Program-made: the position numbers and the translations under genes | In this document: positions 13,928-28,364 of the stretch, piece by piece | How the letters are laid out: every line of letters starts with the position of its first letter | How positions within the stretch are numbered: the stretch's first letter is position 1 | Assembly (NCBI RefSeq): GCF_000189635.1 | Contig: NW_002476567.1 | Location: 558,001 to 622,000, forward strand | Reading direction: 5' to 3' | DNA length: 64,000 nucleotides | DNA from: Tetrahymena thermophila SB210 | Lineage: Eukaryota; Ciliophora; Oligohymenophorea; Hymenostomatida; Tetrahymenidae | The notes under the pieces: model-generated | Databases searched by the model: none | What the model was told of the DNA's origin: nothing | The model's input: only the letters and a program-made list of their open reading frames with translations

Positions 13928-14881
13928 ATTATTCAAAGTTACTTTTTTTTAACTATTATTTACTTATATTTCCTCTTACTTATTTTTATTAACTGTTTTT
14001 CTTCTTGGTTTTGTTTCAAGTTAATTATTTGTAATTTATTTGAAAAAAATTTTTATTTTTTTGCTTTTTAAATAAATGAGATCAAAAAAATCAATATTTA
14101 ATCTATTTATTTGAGACAAAGAAAATAGTCTTTTATTATTTATTTTAAGACAATTATCCTTTCTATATGCTAAGAATTTCATTAATAAAATAAATCAATA
14201 CAAGCTAAAATTAAAATTTTTATTTCTTATTTAAATGAACTTAATATACCTCTTTTTTTCAAAAATAATTTATGTTGGTATATAATTAGGCTTTTGATAT
14301 ATAAAGCCAAGTAGATATTTAAATAAAAACTAACTATTTTACAAAATAAAATTAAATTTTATATTTTAAATTAACTTCTAATTAAATTTTATATCTCCAC
14401 TGCCAATAAAAAAAGAGTTATTTAATAAAATTTTTTATTAAATGTCAGCAAAGCTCAGTGATAATTTATTCTATTAACAGCTCAAACAATAATATGTATT
14501 ATTGATATATTTTTTAGATTAAAATTAATATTAAAGATAATTAATTTTAAAGATAAATAAAATATTTTTTAATTATATTTTTAATTTAAAAAAATATATC
14601 TTTTTAAATCTAAATATACTTTTTTTAAAATAACAAAATAAAATTGCTTAGATCTATGTAATGAATAATTGCATGTAAGTTAAAATTTCTACTTATTCAC
14701 TTACTCAATATTTATTTTAAAAATATCTGAAATTGACATTAAAGAATTCGAATTAAAAAAAATAAATATTGCGAAAAATGAAAATAAACTAAATTTATTT
14801 ATTTAACAATTAAAATAATGAATAAAAAATACATGATAAAGTTATTTATTTAAAATATTTTATAAAACAATTTCAAAAAGA
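13928..14881. other. Spacer between B and A2
   Basis: About 13928-14490 is unique sequence upstream of B and should contain its promoter. No motif is recognised. From about 14500 it is array-unit 3' flank. The short plus-strand ORF across 13862-14071 overlaps B's start and has no support. Confidence 0.5.
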
Positions 14882-17800
14882 TCATTTATGTTTGCACAAA
14901 TAAGACATTATATACTGATTTTCTAATATAAAATTTAAATCTATTAGGTCTAATATTAATTTTGTTTTTTAAATACTGTTAAACATATTCGAGTAAAATT
15001 TCAGATAAATGGACTGAGAAAGTATTACAAACAAAGCTAGCTAAATGGATATCATTATGATATTTAATTTTATAAAATAGGTGTAATTATCATAAGAATT
15101 TTTCATAATAAACTCAGTCAATCCATTTATGATGTAATCATAATACTTCTAGAAGTAGAATTAATCTGAAAGAGTTAATTCACTAAAAGCTTTGGTCATA
15201 TTTAAAAAAAAATAATCATAATCATCTAAGCTACGACCTTAATATAATTAATATTAGTTTTCAAACAGCTACAAAAACCATTTTGTTGATGAAATCAAAC
15301 CTTAGGAAAAAATATTATATTTTACTTAATTACATTCTGTAACATTAAATCCTTTTACTGTTAAATATTATTAGTTTTCATTAATTGTTGAGCAAGAATT
15401 TTTTTAAAGGACTTTCTCAATAAAATTATTATCAAAAAAAGAATTAAAATGCTTATTATTTTATTGATTATCTATAATATTATATAAGGAATCTAATTTT
15501 TATTTTAGTTACTCATATTATTCTTGTTATTGCTTTTAGTAAGTCTAATAGATACTATCTGTTCCACCATAAACAAGCACCATTAATACCCTTTAATTTG
15601 CTATTGTTATAACATACTCAGCTATACTCTTTATTTATGCTAATTATATTAAATGTAAATTTTAAGATTAACATTTGTAAAAATATTTAAAAATAAATTT
15701 TATTTTATTAAAAAAAATTACTTTAGAATTCAATATTCTTCTCAATTGCTTCTAAGAAATAGCTTTAATAAATACCTATTGTAGCTGAATAGATTACATT
15801 ACACAATAAATAAGTAAATGCAAAAAAGCATATTTTAAAGCTGAACAAATTCAACTTTGATGTAGAACTCAAACTTTTATTTTTTTAGATAGTTTGAATA
15901 CAACTTGAAGAAGCAAAAGAAGATTTTATTCTATCTTTTTAACTGTCTAAATTTAAATAGCCTTCATTATATTATTGGCTTAGTATGCCTTATTGCTCCC
16001 TCAAAAGCTCTTTCTTTATAGTATCCTAAGAATCACTAACAGATTTCAACATTTTTTAAAGTTTTTCAGGAGTAAAAGTAGCCATAAGAGCTAAAATTCT
16101 TTGTCTTAGTCTTTGAATGTAAATAAAGATTGGTATAAAGCTCAAAGAAAAAACAACTGAAAAAAAAATATTCAAAGCTAAATATACATTAGCCTATTAT
16201 TTGATATCTTAATATTTAGATTTAATTGAAATCATTGCATTTAAATCTATTTAATCAAATTAATCTATTACTTATTGGTAATTAAAAAGAATTTAAAACT
16301 CATCTTTAAAGTTATAATCTAATTGATAAGCTACTTTGTACTAAAAGGCTAATAAGATTTTTAAAATATACTAAAAGCTCTAGTAGCTAACTTAGTTTTT
16401 TCTAAATGTATATACAAAAGTAAAATTTAAATATTAATGCTCAACTTCTGAATAAATCGAATTTGTAAAAGTAAAGTTTGCTTAGTAAGTTTAAATAATT
16501 AGGTTTTTGTAATTGTTATAAATTTAAATTTAGCTTGAGAATATATCATTATTTAAATCTCTACCTGTGTTGCTTTCTTAACCATCAAAAACGCTATCTT
16601 AATATAATTGTAATATCGATTAATACTGTAATATCAATTATTAGGACTTTTTTATGTTAAAGCTCCAATCAAAATTTTGATATTCTTCTCTTTGTTGCAA
16701 TAAATTATTGTTTGTTTAAATAAAGTGAATTATATTCATGCCAATCATAGATACTAAAGCTAAAATACCAGAGTACTTTATTAATTACAAACCAATTAAT
16801 TTTGAAGGTCTTTTAATCATATAGATCATCTCTCTATTTTATTTATTTATTTATTTAGTTAAAAAGTTAGTTCAATAAAAAATATTTTACTTTTTGTAGG
16901 AATTTTCTGAATTCTAGGACTATAGGCTTGTTTCTTGTAGTTTTTAAAGAGATAGAATTTTTTTGTTGCTGAATTATTTTTCTTTATCTTTTAGGGTTTT
17001 AGCTTATAAAAAAGATTTCTTTTCCAAGATCTATTCATAAGATTTCATTTTTTCTTTGAAAGATTTAATAATATTTGTTTAGCTTAGATAGCTCATTTTT
17101 CGTGGATTGCTTACAATTTTATTAGGTTTTTATATATATTGATCAAACTTCAAATTTGTTTGAAAGTGATTAATGTTTTTTGGATTAAGGTAGTTATCTA
17201 AAGCAAATTAGTCAATTGTTTATATAGAATTAAATGGATAATTTTAATCTAAATTTTAATTTAGGGCTATAATATTTGGAGAAACTAAATTTTGCTAACA
17301 TTAGATCATTTTATTACTATCCCTTTTAGTACTTAAAATATTTATTGAGGAGAATACAATTTCAGGTTAACTATTTATTTCTGCTTGAATCTACTGATAT
17401 GTATTATTTTAAGCTTAATTTTCTTCTTAAACTTTGTAGTAGCTGAATTATTCCTATTGCTCTTTTGGTTTTATAGTTTCTACACTAATTATATTTTCGT
17501 TTGAAATATATTTTGAATTGCTGTTGTTTGATCCACTACTGGTTTTTTATGAAATAAAACTTCTACTACCTTCATTAATTAAATTTGAAGTGAAAGAGTT
17601 TTGTTTTTATTAAGCAAAAAATTTGCTTTTTTAATCTAAAATTTATTTTTGCTATTGAGTAAATTCTTAAGAAATTATTTGGAATTGCTCTAAATGATCC
17701 ATTGATTATTTTAAAAATTCTATTTTATGGTCATTTTCTTCAATCAAATCTACTTCATTAATTTTTAGTTATAAAATTTAAGTAAACATATTTTCTATAA

Positions 17801-20669
17801 ATGTGCACTATACTGATATTCTAAATATATCCATCTAAAATAATAATTCTATGAATTCTGGTGATTATTTTAAATTATCAAATTGAGCTAAGCCTTTATT
17901 TTTTGGTTTCATAAATATAGTCTCATAATATGAGTTTTCAAATTGTTCTTTAATTTTAATAATATACATTGTAATTTAAATAATATTTGTTAAAAAATTT
18001 ATTACTTTTTTTAGTAAAGCTAGCTAAAGTAGGCATGTATAAATCTAGTCTTATTTATTCAAGTGAATGCTTATTATGATTTTCTTAAAAGAGAGTATTA
18101 AAAAGCATCTATGAGCATGTAATTACATTAAAATTTTTTCCTATATCTACAGACAAATACAAAAAACCGTCTTATATTTACTTAACCTAAGCGACTACTC
18201 CATAATCAGATAAACCAATCATGCAAGTTTGAAGTTCTATTTAGTATGGGATAGCCCAACCTTGCTTATCGATTCCAATTAGAAAATTATGAGATTTAGT
18301 AATCTATCTAGAATGTTTACTATCCAAATAGTTTTTAATTAAATTATTATGAGTTTATGCTAATGACTTAGGAATCATATAATCAATATTCTTACCTATA
18401 GCTTCATCTTATTTATAAATAGGGATAACATTATATAGATTATTTGAAGCTCTTATTATTTTTCCGATATTGACCAAACTTACAAAAAGCACACAGCTTT
18501 AGCTTGAAAAGTTAAAAATATTTTCTTTTTAATTATAATTTTCATTTATACTTAGCGAATTCAGTAAGTTAGGTTATTAAATATTTTTAGAAAGTGGTTA
18601 ATTATGAAGAAATGCTTCTTAAAATATTTCAATTAGTATCTAAAGAGTAAAGCATTATTTAGAAATATTTATCATTTTTAAAAGTTAATTGCCTAATTAA
18701 GCTTTTTTCTTTAAAAGAATCATGCTTATTTCGAATGATTCTTGTAAATCCACATGATTAACTCCTATTTTTTGTATTAAATTTGTTTTTATATTTAAAC
18801 ATTCTTTAAGCATTTGTATACATTCTGAAAGATCATCTTCAAATTTTATTTATTCAAAAAAGCTAATTTTTGAGTAATTGACTACATTTTACAAATCATG
18901 GTTACTTTATTTAGATCTTATAAGAAATGATTGTTAATTAACATATTTAATGCTATTAAAGAGCATTTATTTTTATGATAGATTTAATTTTTAACTTTAT
19001 TCATTCCAAATTTTAAGAGCTAAAGTTAATGCTTTTGCTTCATTTTATAGTATATCAACAAAAAATGCAATTTATAAATTTGATACAAAAAGCAAATTTC
19101 CTTAGCTATTTACACTTTCTAAAATATCCTCTACGTACTTTGTTAAGAATTAGTTTCTAATCCTATCACTTTCACGGTCTTCTTAGGTTATGATTTTCTT
19201 TTTAATAAAATTAAAAACAAATAAATACCTTTTTATATGGCAAAAATATATAATCGTTTGATTTTGATTTATTAAATTTATTAAAAATAAATATTTGAAA
19301 TAATAAGTAATATAAAAAAATTTTAATGAATTTGATTTCATCAGAATTTTTTTTAGAATTACAAAATTTTTAATTCAGTAAATTCATAATGAATTTAATT
19401 TAATTTGTGTAAGAATTTATTAGATAATAAACATAGGGCAAAAAAAATATTACATTTGAACAAAAGCAAAATGATTGTTGACTACATGAGATTCTGTGGA
19501 TATAAATAATCTATTCTAAAAAGATTGATTCCTATGAAGTCAAATATTTATCGTAGCTTTATGGACTTTTATGGTAAAAATGCTTAATAAAAACATCTAA
19601 ATGCTCTATATCCCTTTAATAAATATTTAATTTCCTCAAGTCATATTTAGGAATATTAAATTTGAATTTCAGAGAATCAAATAAAAAGTTAAGTCTAGCA
19701 TCAATCAAACTTTATGCAATTCTATAGCAAAGTGGAATCGAAAGAATAATTAATAGATAATATAGTTTTACCAAATGGTCATTAATATATAGCAAAATAT
19801 AAATATTCTAAGCAAGATTAAATAAACAAAGCGAACAATTCCAAATCTGAATGCTTTTATTATAGTATGGAATATAAATAACATTAAGGAAAAATAAAAC
19901 AGCATATTTGAATATGTTGTAAATTATCAAAATATCAGAATTAAAAAAGTTATATAAAATCATATTGAAGATGTCAATTAGTACTTCCATGTAATATATC
20001 CATTTAAATCTAACATTTAAGTAATCTTTCTGGATAAACCTGGTATCATAGTTATGAAAGCAAATAATAAAGGCTTTAATAAAAAAAAATTAATTTATTA
20101 AAAGTAATTGAGAAAATAAGTAATTTACTGATAGTCAATGTTAGAAAGATGTTAATACTTGATAAAATTGTTTAATCCTATATGTTAAATAAAGAACTCA
20201 TAGTTGAAAGCAAAAAAAATGTATATCTATACACTTGTAATAAAGCAGATATGAATAAATCTTTGTAATTATTGTTATTGTTACTAGATTTGTTAATTAA
20301 AATTATAGTTGATTGATCTTTTTACTTAATTTGATTTGTTGAAAACTGAATAAGTTTTATTATTATAAAAAATGTTATGGTGCTATTTAATGCTAAAAAA
20401 AAAATGAGAGAAGCATAATTTTTCGATAGATTATTCATGTTATATTCTAATTGGTTAAGGTAGTGAATATTTTATTTATGTTCTCGTATTGAAGTTGTAA
20501 TTGAGAATGAAAGATACATAGATTGCTTAATTATTAGTAAAATAATAGACAATAACAATCCCCTGTCATAAAGCTTCACTATACCATATGTTTAGATGAC
20601 AATAAATTTTTAAATTAGATTCTGCTAAAGTAAATTTAAAAGTTAATTATTTTGTTACTTTGTCTTCAT
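14882..20669 (-). CDS. A2: PAS-domain multi-pass membrane protein, TmcB/TmcC-like, 6 exons, 1759 aa
   Basis: Exons: 20669-20129, 20073-19454, 19197-18006, 17947-16891, 16833-15722, 15639-14882 (5280 nt, TGA at 14884-14882). It was found by aligning to A1; all ten splice sites align and exons 1-3 have exactly the A1 lengths. Exon 4 is 51 nt shorter through net in-frame change, mainly a deletion near 17470-17490 in the Q/N/S linker, and exons 5 and 6 are each 3 nt longer. Domain order is as in A1: N-terminal membrane block, HxxxC-x5-CFC, helical region, PAS, linker, C-terminal membrane block with Cys-x19-Cys. Every length change is a multiple of three, which argues for a working protein. I did not translate every codon of this copy. 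The acceptor of exon 5 (at 16834) uses a shifted AG compared with A1 but keeps phase. Confidence 0.83.
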
Positions 20670-21399
20670 TTATTTTCTTTACTTATTTAGTTAATTAATT
20701 TATAAAAAAATAATTACTAGTTTTTTTATCTCAATTTATAAGTAAATACACTAACTTCTAGCTATTAAAAAATTCTATCGTAAAGATTCTACGTTTATCA
20801 TAAATTTGATTTTTTTTTGTTTAAATTAATTAATTAATCAATTTTATTTATCTTTATTTTTAAGATTTTCTTATAATTATTATGTAGATTACATATCTCA
20901 GTCATAAAAATATAAATTTTTAAAAATTGTAAACTGCATCATTATTGAACAAAAGTTATCTAAAAATATAGAAAAATATTGATTCAGTTTTCCATATAAA
21001 TTCTTATTTTGGTTTATTGTAATAAATAATTAATAGAGTAATTTAATAGACCTTATCATCTAATCTCATTCATAAAAAATAATAGTTTTAATTCATAATA
21101 TACATATTACTTTTATTGATAACTCTCTTTAAAGAGCTAATTATTTTCTAAAGTAGGTAAATAAATAAGTATTATTAAACATTATAAGATAAACTTAAAT
21201 TACATCAAAAATTTTGTTTTTAAAAAAATTATAAATAATAAATTTGGTTTTTAAATATTGAAAATTGTTTTTGTTTATTATATTATTTATCTTCAAAAAT
21301 TTTAATTTGAATACCTTAACTTTTATTTTTTACATTCTTCAGAATTTAATGACTTCATACTACTTCATTTATTAATTATTTTAACTAATATTTAGTTCC
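20670..21399. other. Spacer upstream of A2
   Basis: Shorter than the matching spacers of A1, A3, A4 and A5. The first conserved block (20865-21075) is present. Most of the second block and its surroundings are deleted. No gene. Confidence 0.5.
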
Positions 21400-22245
21400 A
21401 TTAATTTAGATAATTTGAAATTAATTAATATGTATTAATTCTATACTAATACGTGAATTTCAACTAAATCAAGAAGAAGATTTGTTTCCTTGAGCTAGTC
21501 CATTTACTTTCAAAAAGAATTTAATGTAAGCTATAACTTTCACAAACATTAAACTAACAACTGATATGGCTTGCAAGACATGATTTAGAGTTATCATTAG
21601 GTTATAGTAATTATAAGTTAAATTGGTTACTTTCTACAAAGCACTATGAGCTATATAAAATATATAAAGTCTATAATAATAGCTATCAATAAATAAATAT
21701 GATTTTTCTTGTTCAATAATAGATCCCATAAATACTTTGAGTTTTTTTCATGAAATAAAGTGGCATTCTAGAGACACACAAATCACAAACTTGTTTAATA
21801 GATTTGACTAAACCTGAAGTAAATATGCCATTTGCTGCCTAATCACGAAAAGTCTGAATCAGTAAGTAAATCTAAATTTTGAGCAACTTATTGGATTGTA
21901 TTTCCCTACAATATATCAGAGATATATTTATTAAATTCATCTTGTTTTTATCTTGTAACAAAATAATAATTTTCTATAACAGAGTATAGTAAATTCAGTT
22001 CTAAATATATTTTACCTAAGTTATTTTCAGTACAAGCTATATACAAAGCTAAAAATCTTTATTTTAAGCAGTATTATTAACTAAAGGTATTCTTACAATA
22101 TTAAATAAAATTAGAAGAAAAATCTGTAACATTCAAAGAGTCATCTATATATTAATTATAGTAAAAGCAAATTAATTTTAAATTTTTTTGAGATACCATA
22201 AAACTTCTTAAATCAACTTGTGAACAAAACCAAAATTATTAAAAA
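21400..22245 (-). pseudogene. Orphan F-type terminal exon, unit 2
   Basis: Homologous to gene F last exon plus part of intron 5. It passes at its high end directly into the 3' flank of A3, so the duplication junction lies near 22245. The position matching the F stop codon no longer reads TGA. Several small insertions and deletions relative to F break the frame, for example around 21840 and 22050. No upstream exons are present, so it cannot encode a family protein. Confidence 0.73.
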
Positions 22246-22551
22246 ATCAAAGAATTAATTTTTAAAGAAAAAATATTTCTTTTTAAATCAATTTATTCTA
22301 TTATCAAAATATACCATATCTTTTTTATAACATCGTTTTGATTAATGTAAAAAATAATAAAATTTAAGTGAATACATTATTAAAGGTTTCAAATTATAAA
22401 AAAAAGCTACATCAAAAATTAAAAGTATTAGATTTTTCAATAAATTAAAATAAAATAAACTTAATTATTTATTTAAAAATTCAATTACTTTATAAAAAAT
22501 ACATGTTTAAGATATATATCTAAAATATTTTATTTTAAAGTTTCAAGTAGA
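22246..22551. other. 3' flank of A3
   Basis: AT-rich, homologous to 1-310. It abuts the orphan exon of unit 2 at the duplication junction. Nothing else is seen. Confidence 0.6.
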
Positions 22552-25500
22552 TCATTTATATTTGCACAAATAAGACATTATATACTGATTTTCTAATATA
22601 AAATTTAAATCTATTAGGTCTAATACTAATTTTGTTTTTTAAATACTATTAAAAATATTCTAGTAAAATTTCAGATAAATGAACTGAGAAAGTATCACAA
22701 ACAAAGCTAGCTAAATAGATATCATTATCATATTTAATTTTATAAAATAGGTGTAATTATCATAAGAATTTTTCATAATAAACTCAGTTAATCCATTTAT
22801 GATGTAATCATAATACTTCTAGAAGTAGAATTAATCTGAAAGAGTTAATTCACTAAAAGCTTTGGTCATATTTTAAAAAAGAATATCTGAATCATCTAAG
22901 TTACTACCTTAATATAATTAGTATTAGCTTTCAAACAACAACAAAAACCATTTTGTTGATGAAATCAAGCCTGAGGAAAAAATATTATATTTTATTTAAT
23001 TACATTCTGTAACATTAAATCCTTTTACTGTTAAATATTATTAGTTTTCATTAATTGTTGAGCAAGAATTTTTTTAAAGGACTTTCTCAATAAAATTATT
23101 ATCAAAAAAAGAATTGAAATGCTTATTATTTTATTGATTATCTATAATATTATATAAGGAGTCTAATTTTTATTTGAGTTGCTCATATTAATATTACTAT
23201 TGTTTTTAGTAAGTTAGATAGATAGTATCTGTTTCATCCTAAATAAGCACCATTAATACCCTTTAATTTGCTATTGTTATAACATATTCAGCTATACTCT
23301 TTATTTATGCTAGTTATTTTAAATGTAAATTTTAAGATTAAAATTTGTAAAAATATTTAAAAATAAATTTTATTTTATTAAAAAAATTACTTTAGAATTC
23401 AATATTCTTCTCAATTGCTTCTAAGAAATAGCTTTAATAAATACCTATTGTAACTGAGTAAATTATATTGCACAATAAATATATAAATGCAAAAAAGAAA
23501 ATTTTAAAGCTGCACAAATTTAGCTTAGATGTATTACTGAAACTTTTATTTTTTTGGATAGTTTGAATACAAGTTGAAGAAGCAAAAGAAGATTTTATTC
23601 TATCTTTTTAACTATCTAGATTTAATTAGCCTTCATTAAACTGGTATGGTAGGTCATATTGCTCCATCAAAAGCTCTTTCTTTATAGTATCCTAAAAATC
23701 ACTTACAGATTTTAGCATTTTTTAAAGTTTTTCAGGAGTAAAAGTAGCCAAAAGAACTAAAATTCTTTGTCTCAGTTTTTGAATGTAAATAAAGATTGGT
23801 ATGAAGCTCAAAGAAAAGACAACTGAAATAAAAATATTCAAAGCTAAATATATGATAGCCTGTTATTTGATATCTTAATATTTAGTTTTAATTGAAATCA
23901 TAGCATTTAAATCAATTTTTTCAAATTAATCTATAACTTTTTAGTAATTAAAGAAAATTTATTATAAATCTTAAAGTGCACCATCTAATTGATAAGTTAT
24001 TTTGTACTAAAATACAAATAAAACCTTTAAAATATACTAAAAGCTAAAATAGCTAACTAATTGTTTTCCAAATGAATTTGTAAAAGTAAAATTTAAGTAT
24101 TAATGTTAAACTTCTTAATAGATGGAACTTGTATAAGTAGAGTTTGCTAAATATGTTTAAATAATTAGGTTTTTGTAATTGTTATAAATTTAAATTTAGC
24201 TTGATTAAATATCCTTAATTAGATCTCTACCTGTCTTACTTTCTTAATCATCAAAAATGTTTGCTTGATATATTTGTAATATCGATTAATATTGTAATAT
24301 CAATTATTAGCACTTATTTATGTTAAAGCTCCAATTAAAATTTTGATATTCTTCTCTTTGTTGTAATAAATTATTATTTGTTTAAACAAAATTAATTATA
24401 TTCATGGCAATCATAGATACTAGAGCTAAAAAACCAGTGTACTTTATTAATTGCAAACCGATTAATTTTGATGGTCTTTTAATCATTTCAATCATCTTCC
24501 TTTTTTATTTAATTATTTAGCTAAAAGTTTTTTCAAAAAAAAATATTTTACTTTTTGTAGGAATTTTCAGATTTCTAAGATTATATGCTTGCCTCTTGAA
24601 GTTTTTGAAGTGATCCAATCTTTTTGTTAATGAATTACTTTTGTTTATCTCTTAGGGTTTTTGTTTTAATAAAAGATTTCGTTTCCAAGTTCAATTCACA
24701 GGATTTCACTTTTTATTTGAATGATTTAATCATATTTGATTAACTTAAATATCTCATCCTGCTAACAATTTTATAAGACTTTTATATAAATTAATCAAAA
24801 TTCAAATTTGTTTGAAAGTGACTAATGTTTTTTGGATTAAGGTAGTTATCTAAAGCAAATTACTCAATTGTATCTATAGAATTAAAATGATAATTTTAAT
24901 CTAAAATTGGATTTTTGGCTATAATATTTGGAGAAACCAAATTTTGCTACTATTAGATATTTTTAGTACTATCCCTTTTAGTACTTAAAATATTTATTGA
25001 GGAGAATAAAATTTCAGGTTAACTACTTATTTCTGCTTGAATCTACTAAGGTGTATTGTTTTCAGCTTAATTTTCTTCTTAAACTTTGTAGTAGCTGAAT
25101 TATTATGAATACTCTTTTAGTTTTGTAGTTTCTACAATACTATTTTGCTAACTTTTTGAAGTAAAATCCAGTTATTAGATCGTTTATCTAGAATTTTAAA
25201 TAATATTTTCATTTGAAATATATTTTAAATTGCTGTTGTTAGATCCACTATATGTTTTTTCAGAAATAAAATTTCTACTATCTTCATTAATTTCGTTTTA
25301 AGTGAGAGAATTTTGTTTTTATTTAGCAAAAAATTTGCTTTTTTAATCTAAAATTTACTTTTGCTATTGAGTAAATTCTTAAGAAATTAATTGGAATTGC
25401 TCTAAATGGTCCATTGTTTATTTTAAAAATTCTATTTTATAGTCATTTTCTTCAATCAAATCTACTTCATTAATTTTTAATTATAAAATTTAAGTAAATT

Positions 25501-28364
25501 TATTTTCTATGAATGTGCACTATGCTATTATTTTAAATATGTCCATCTACAGTAGTAATTCTATAAATTCTGGTGATTATTTCAAATTATCAAATTGAAC
25601 TTGGCTTTTATTTTTTGGTTTCACAAATATTGTCTCATAATAAGAGTTTTCATATTGTTCTTTAATTTAAATAAAATACTTTGTAATTTAAATAATATTT
25701 AACTAATAATTTATTACTTTTTTTAGTAAAGCTAGCTAAAGTTGGCATATATAAATCTAGTCTTATTTAATCAAGTGAATGCCTATTATGATTTTCTTTA
25801 AAGAGAGTATTAAAAAGCATCTATGAGCATGTAATTACATTAAAATTTTTTCCTAAATCTACAGACAAATATAAAAAACCTTCTTATATTTATTTAATCT
25901 AAGCAGTTACTCCATAATCAGATAAACCAATCATGCAAGTTTGAAGTTTAATTTAATATGGAATAGCCCAACCTTACTTATCGATTCCAATTAGAAAATT
26001 ATGAGATTTAGTAATCTATCTAGAAATGTTACTATCCATAAAATTTTTTATCAAATTACTATGAGCTTAAGATATTGGCTTAGGAATCATATAATCAATA
26101 TTCTTACCTATAGCTTCATCTTACTTATAAATAGGTATAACACTAAAGATATTATTTGAAGCTTTTATTATTTTTCCAATATTAATCAAACTTACAAAAA
26201 GCGCACAACTTTAGCTTGAAAAGTTAAAAATATTTTCTTTTTAATTTTAATTTGTACTTCTAGAATTTAGTAAGTTAGGTTATTAAGTGTTCTTAGAAAG
26301 TGGTTGATTATGAAGAAATGCTTCTTAAAATATTTCAATTAGTATCTAAAGAGTATAGCACTATTTAGAAATATTTATCATTTTTAAAAGTTAATTGCCT
26401 AGTTAAGCTTTTTTCTTTAAAAGAATCATGCTTATTTCGAATGATTCTTGTAAATAAACATAATTAACTCCAATTTTTTGTATTAAATTTGTTTTTATAT
26501 TTAAACATTCTTAAAGCATTTGTATACATGCTGAAAGATCTTCATCGAATTTTATTTGTTCAAAAAAGTTAGATTTTGATTAATTTACTAGATTTTATAA
26601 ATCAGAGTTACTTTATTTAGATCTTATAAGAAACTATTATAAATTAACAAATTTGATGCTATTAATGAGTATTTATTTTTATGATATATTTAATTTTTAA
26701 CTTTATTCGTTCCAAATTTTAAGAGCTAAAGTTAATGCTTTCGCTTCATTTGATAGGACATCAACAAAAAATGTAATTTATAAATTTGGTACAAATAGCA
26801 AATTTCCTTAGCTACTTAAACTTTCTAAAATATCCTCAACATACTTAGTTATGTATTTATTTCTGATCCTATCGCTTTCACGGTCTTCTTAGGTTATGAT
26901 TTTCTTTTTAATAAAATTAAAAACAAATAAATACCTTTTGAAATGGCTTAACTTCTTTTGATTTTGATTCATTAAAAATAAATATTTGAAATAGAAAATG
27001 AGCTGCAAGATTCAAATGAATTTAATCACTTCAGAATATTTTTTTAGACTTTCAATATTTTTAATTCAGTAAATTCATAATTAATTTAATTTAATTTGCG
27101 TAAGAATTTATTAGTTAATAAAGATTGGATGAAATTAATATTACATTTGAACAAAAACAAAATGATTGTTGACTGCATGAGATTCTGTGGATATAAATAA
27201 TCTATTCTAAAAAGATTGATTCCTATGAAGTCAAATATCTATCATAGCTTTGTGGGCTATTATGGTAAAAATGCTTAATAAACAAATCTAAATGCTCCAA
27301 ATCACTTTAAGAAATATTTAATTTTCTCAAGTTATCTTTAGGAATATTAAATTTGAATTTCAGAGAATCAATCAAAAAGTTAAGTCTAGCTTCAATTAAA
27401 CTCAATGCAATTTTATAGCAAAAGGGAATCGAAAGAACAATCAATAGATAATATACTTTTACCAAATGGTCTTTCATATATAGCATAATATAAATATTCT
27501 AAGCTAGATTAAATAAACAAAGTGAACAGTTCAAAATCTGAATGCTTTTATTGTAGTATGGAATATAGATAACATTAAGGAAAAATAAAACAGCATATTT
27601 GAATATGTTGTAAATTATCAAAATATCAGAATTAAAAAAGTTATATAAAATCATATTGAAGATATCGATTAATGCTTCCATGTAATATATCCATTTAAAT
27701 CTAACATTTAAGTAATCTTTCTGGATAAATCTGGCATCATAGTTGTGAAAGCAAATAAAAAATGCTTTAATAAAAAAAAAATATTTATTTGAAAGTAAAT
27801 GAGAAAAATAAATAACTTACTGATAGTCCATGTTAGAAAGATGTTAATACTTGATAAAACGGTTTAATCTTATATGTTGAATAAAGAACTCATAGTTGAA
27901 AGCAAAAAAAATGTATATCTATACACTTGTAATATGACAGATATAAAAAGATCTTTGTTATTATTGTTGTTGTTAATTGATTTGTTAAATAAAATTATAC
28001 TTGATTGGTCTTTTTTCTTAATTAGATTTATTGAAAACTGAATAAGTTTTATTATTATAAAAAATGCTATGATACTATTTAATGTTAAAAAAAAAATGAA
28101 AAAAGCATCATTTTTTGATAGATTATTCATATAATATTCTCTTAATTGGTTAAGGTGGTGAATATTTGATTTTTGTTATAGCATTGAGGATGTAATTGAG
28201 AATGAAAAATACAGAGAATGCTTAATTATTAGCAAAATAATAGACAGTAACAATCCTCTGTCATAGAGCTTCACTATGTCATATGTTTAGAAAACAATAA
28301 ATTATTAGAGTAGATTCTGTTAAAATAAATTTAAAAGTTAATTATTTTGTTAAATTGTCTTCAT
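22552..28364 (-). CDS. A3: PAS-domain multi-pass membrane protein, TmcB/TmcC-like, 6 exons, 1774 aa
   Basis: Exons: 28364-27821, 27764-27145, 26903-25718, 25659-24552, 24499-23391, 23309-22552 (5325 nt, TGA at 22554-22552). I translated exons 1 and 2 directly. The ATG at 28364 gives MKTIQQNNQLLNLFQQNLLQ and then the YDIVKLYDRG segment, with hydrophobic helices after it; an Asn run lies near residue 125. The exon 1-2 junction joins LTWTIS to TFFICFHNYDARF. Exon 3 is 6 nt shorter than in A1. Exon 4 has the same length through balanced 9-nt losses and gains, again in frame. PAS domain, linker and C-terminal membrane block follow A1. An orphan F-type terminal exon lies upstream. Sequence in the linker groups this copy with A4. 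Function is inferred only from the family. Confidence 0.84.

Larger units (their letters stand above)
14500..22245. repeat. Tandem array unit 2 (A2 + orphan exon)
   Basis: The left flank from about 14500 resembles unit 5 near 39330-39430. Stop-to-stop distance to unit 3 is 7670 bp. Confidence 0.8.

Noticed and set aside
13862-14071. Plus-strand ORF of 69 codons
   Set aside because: It overlaps the start of B on the other strand, uses no family motif, and its hydrophobic look is expected from T-rich sequence.
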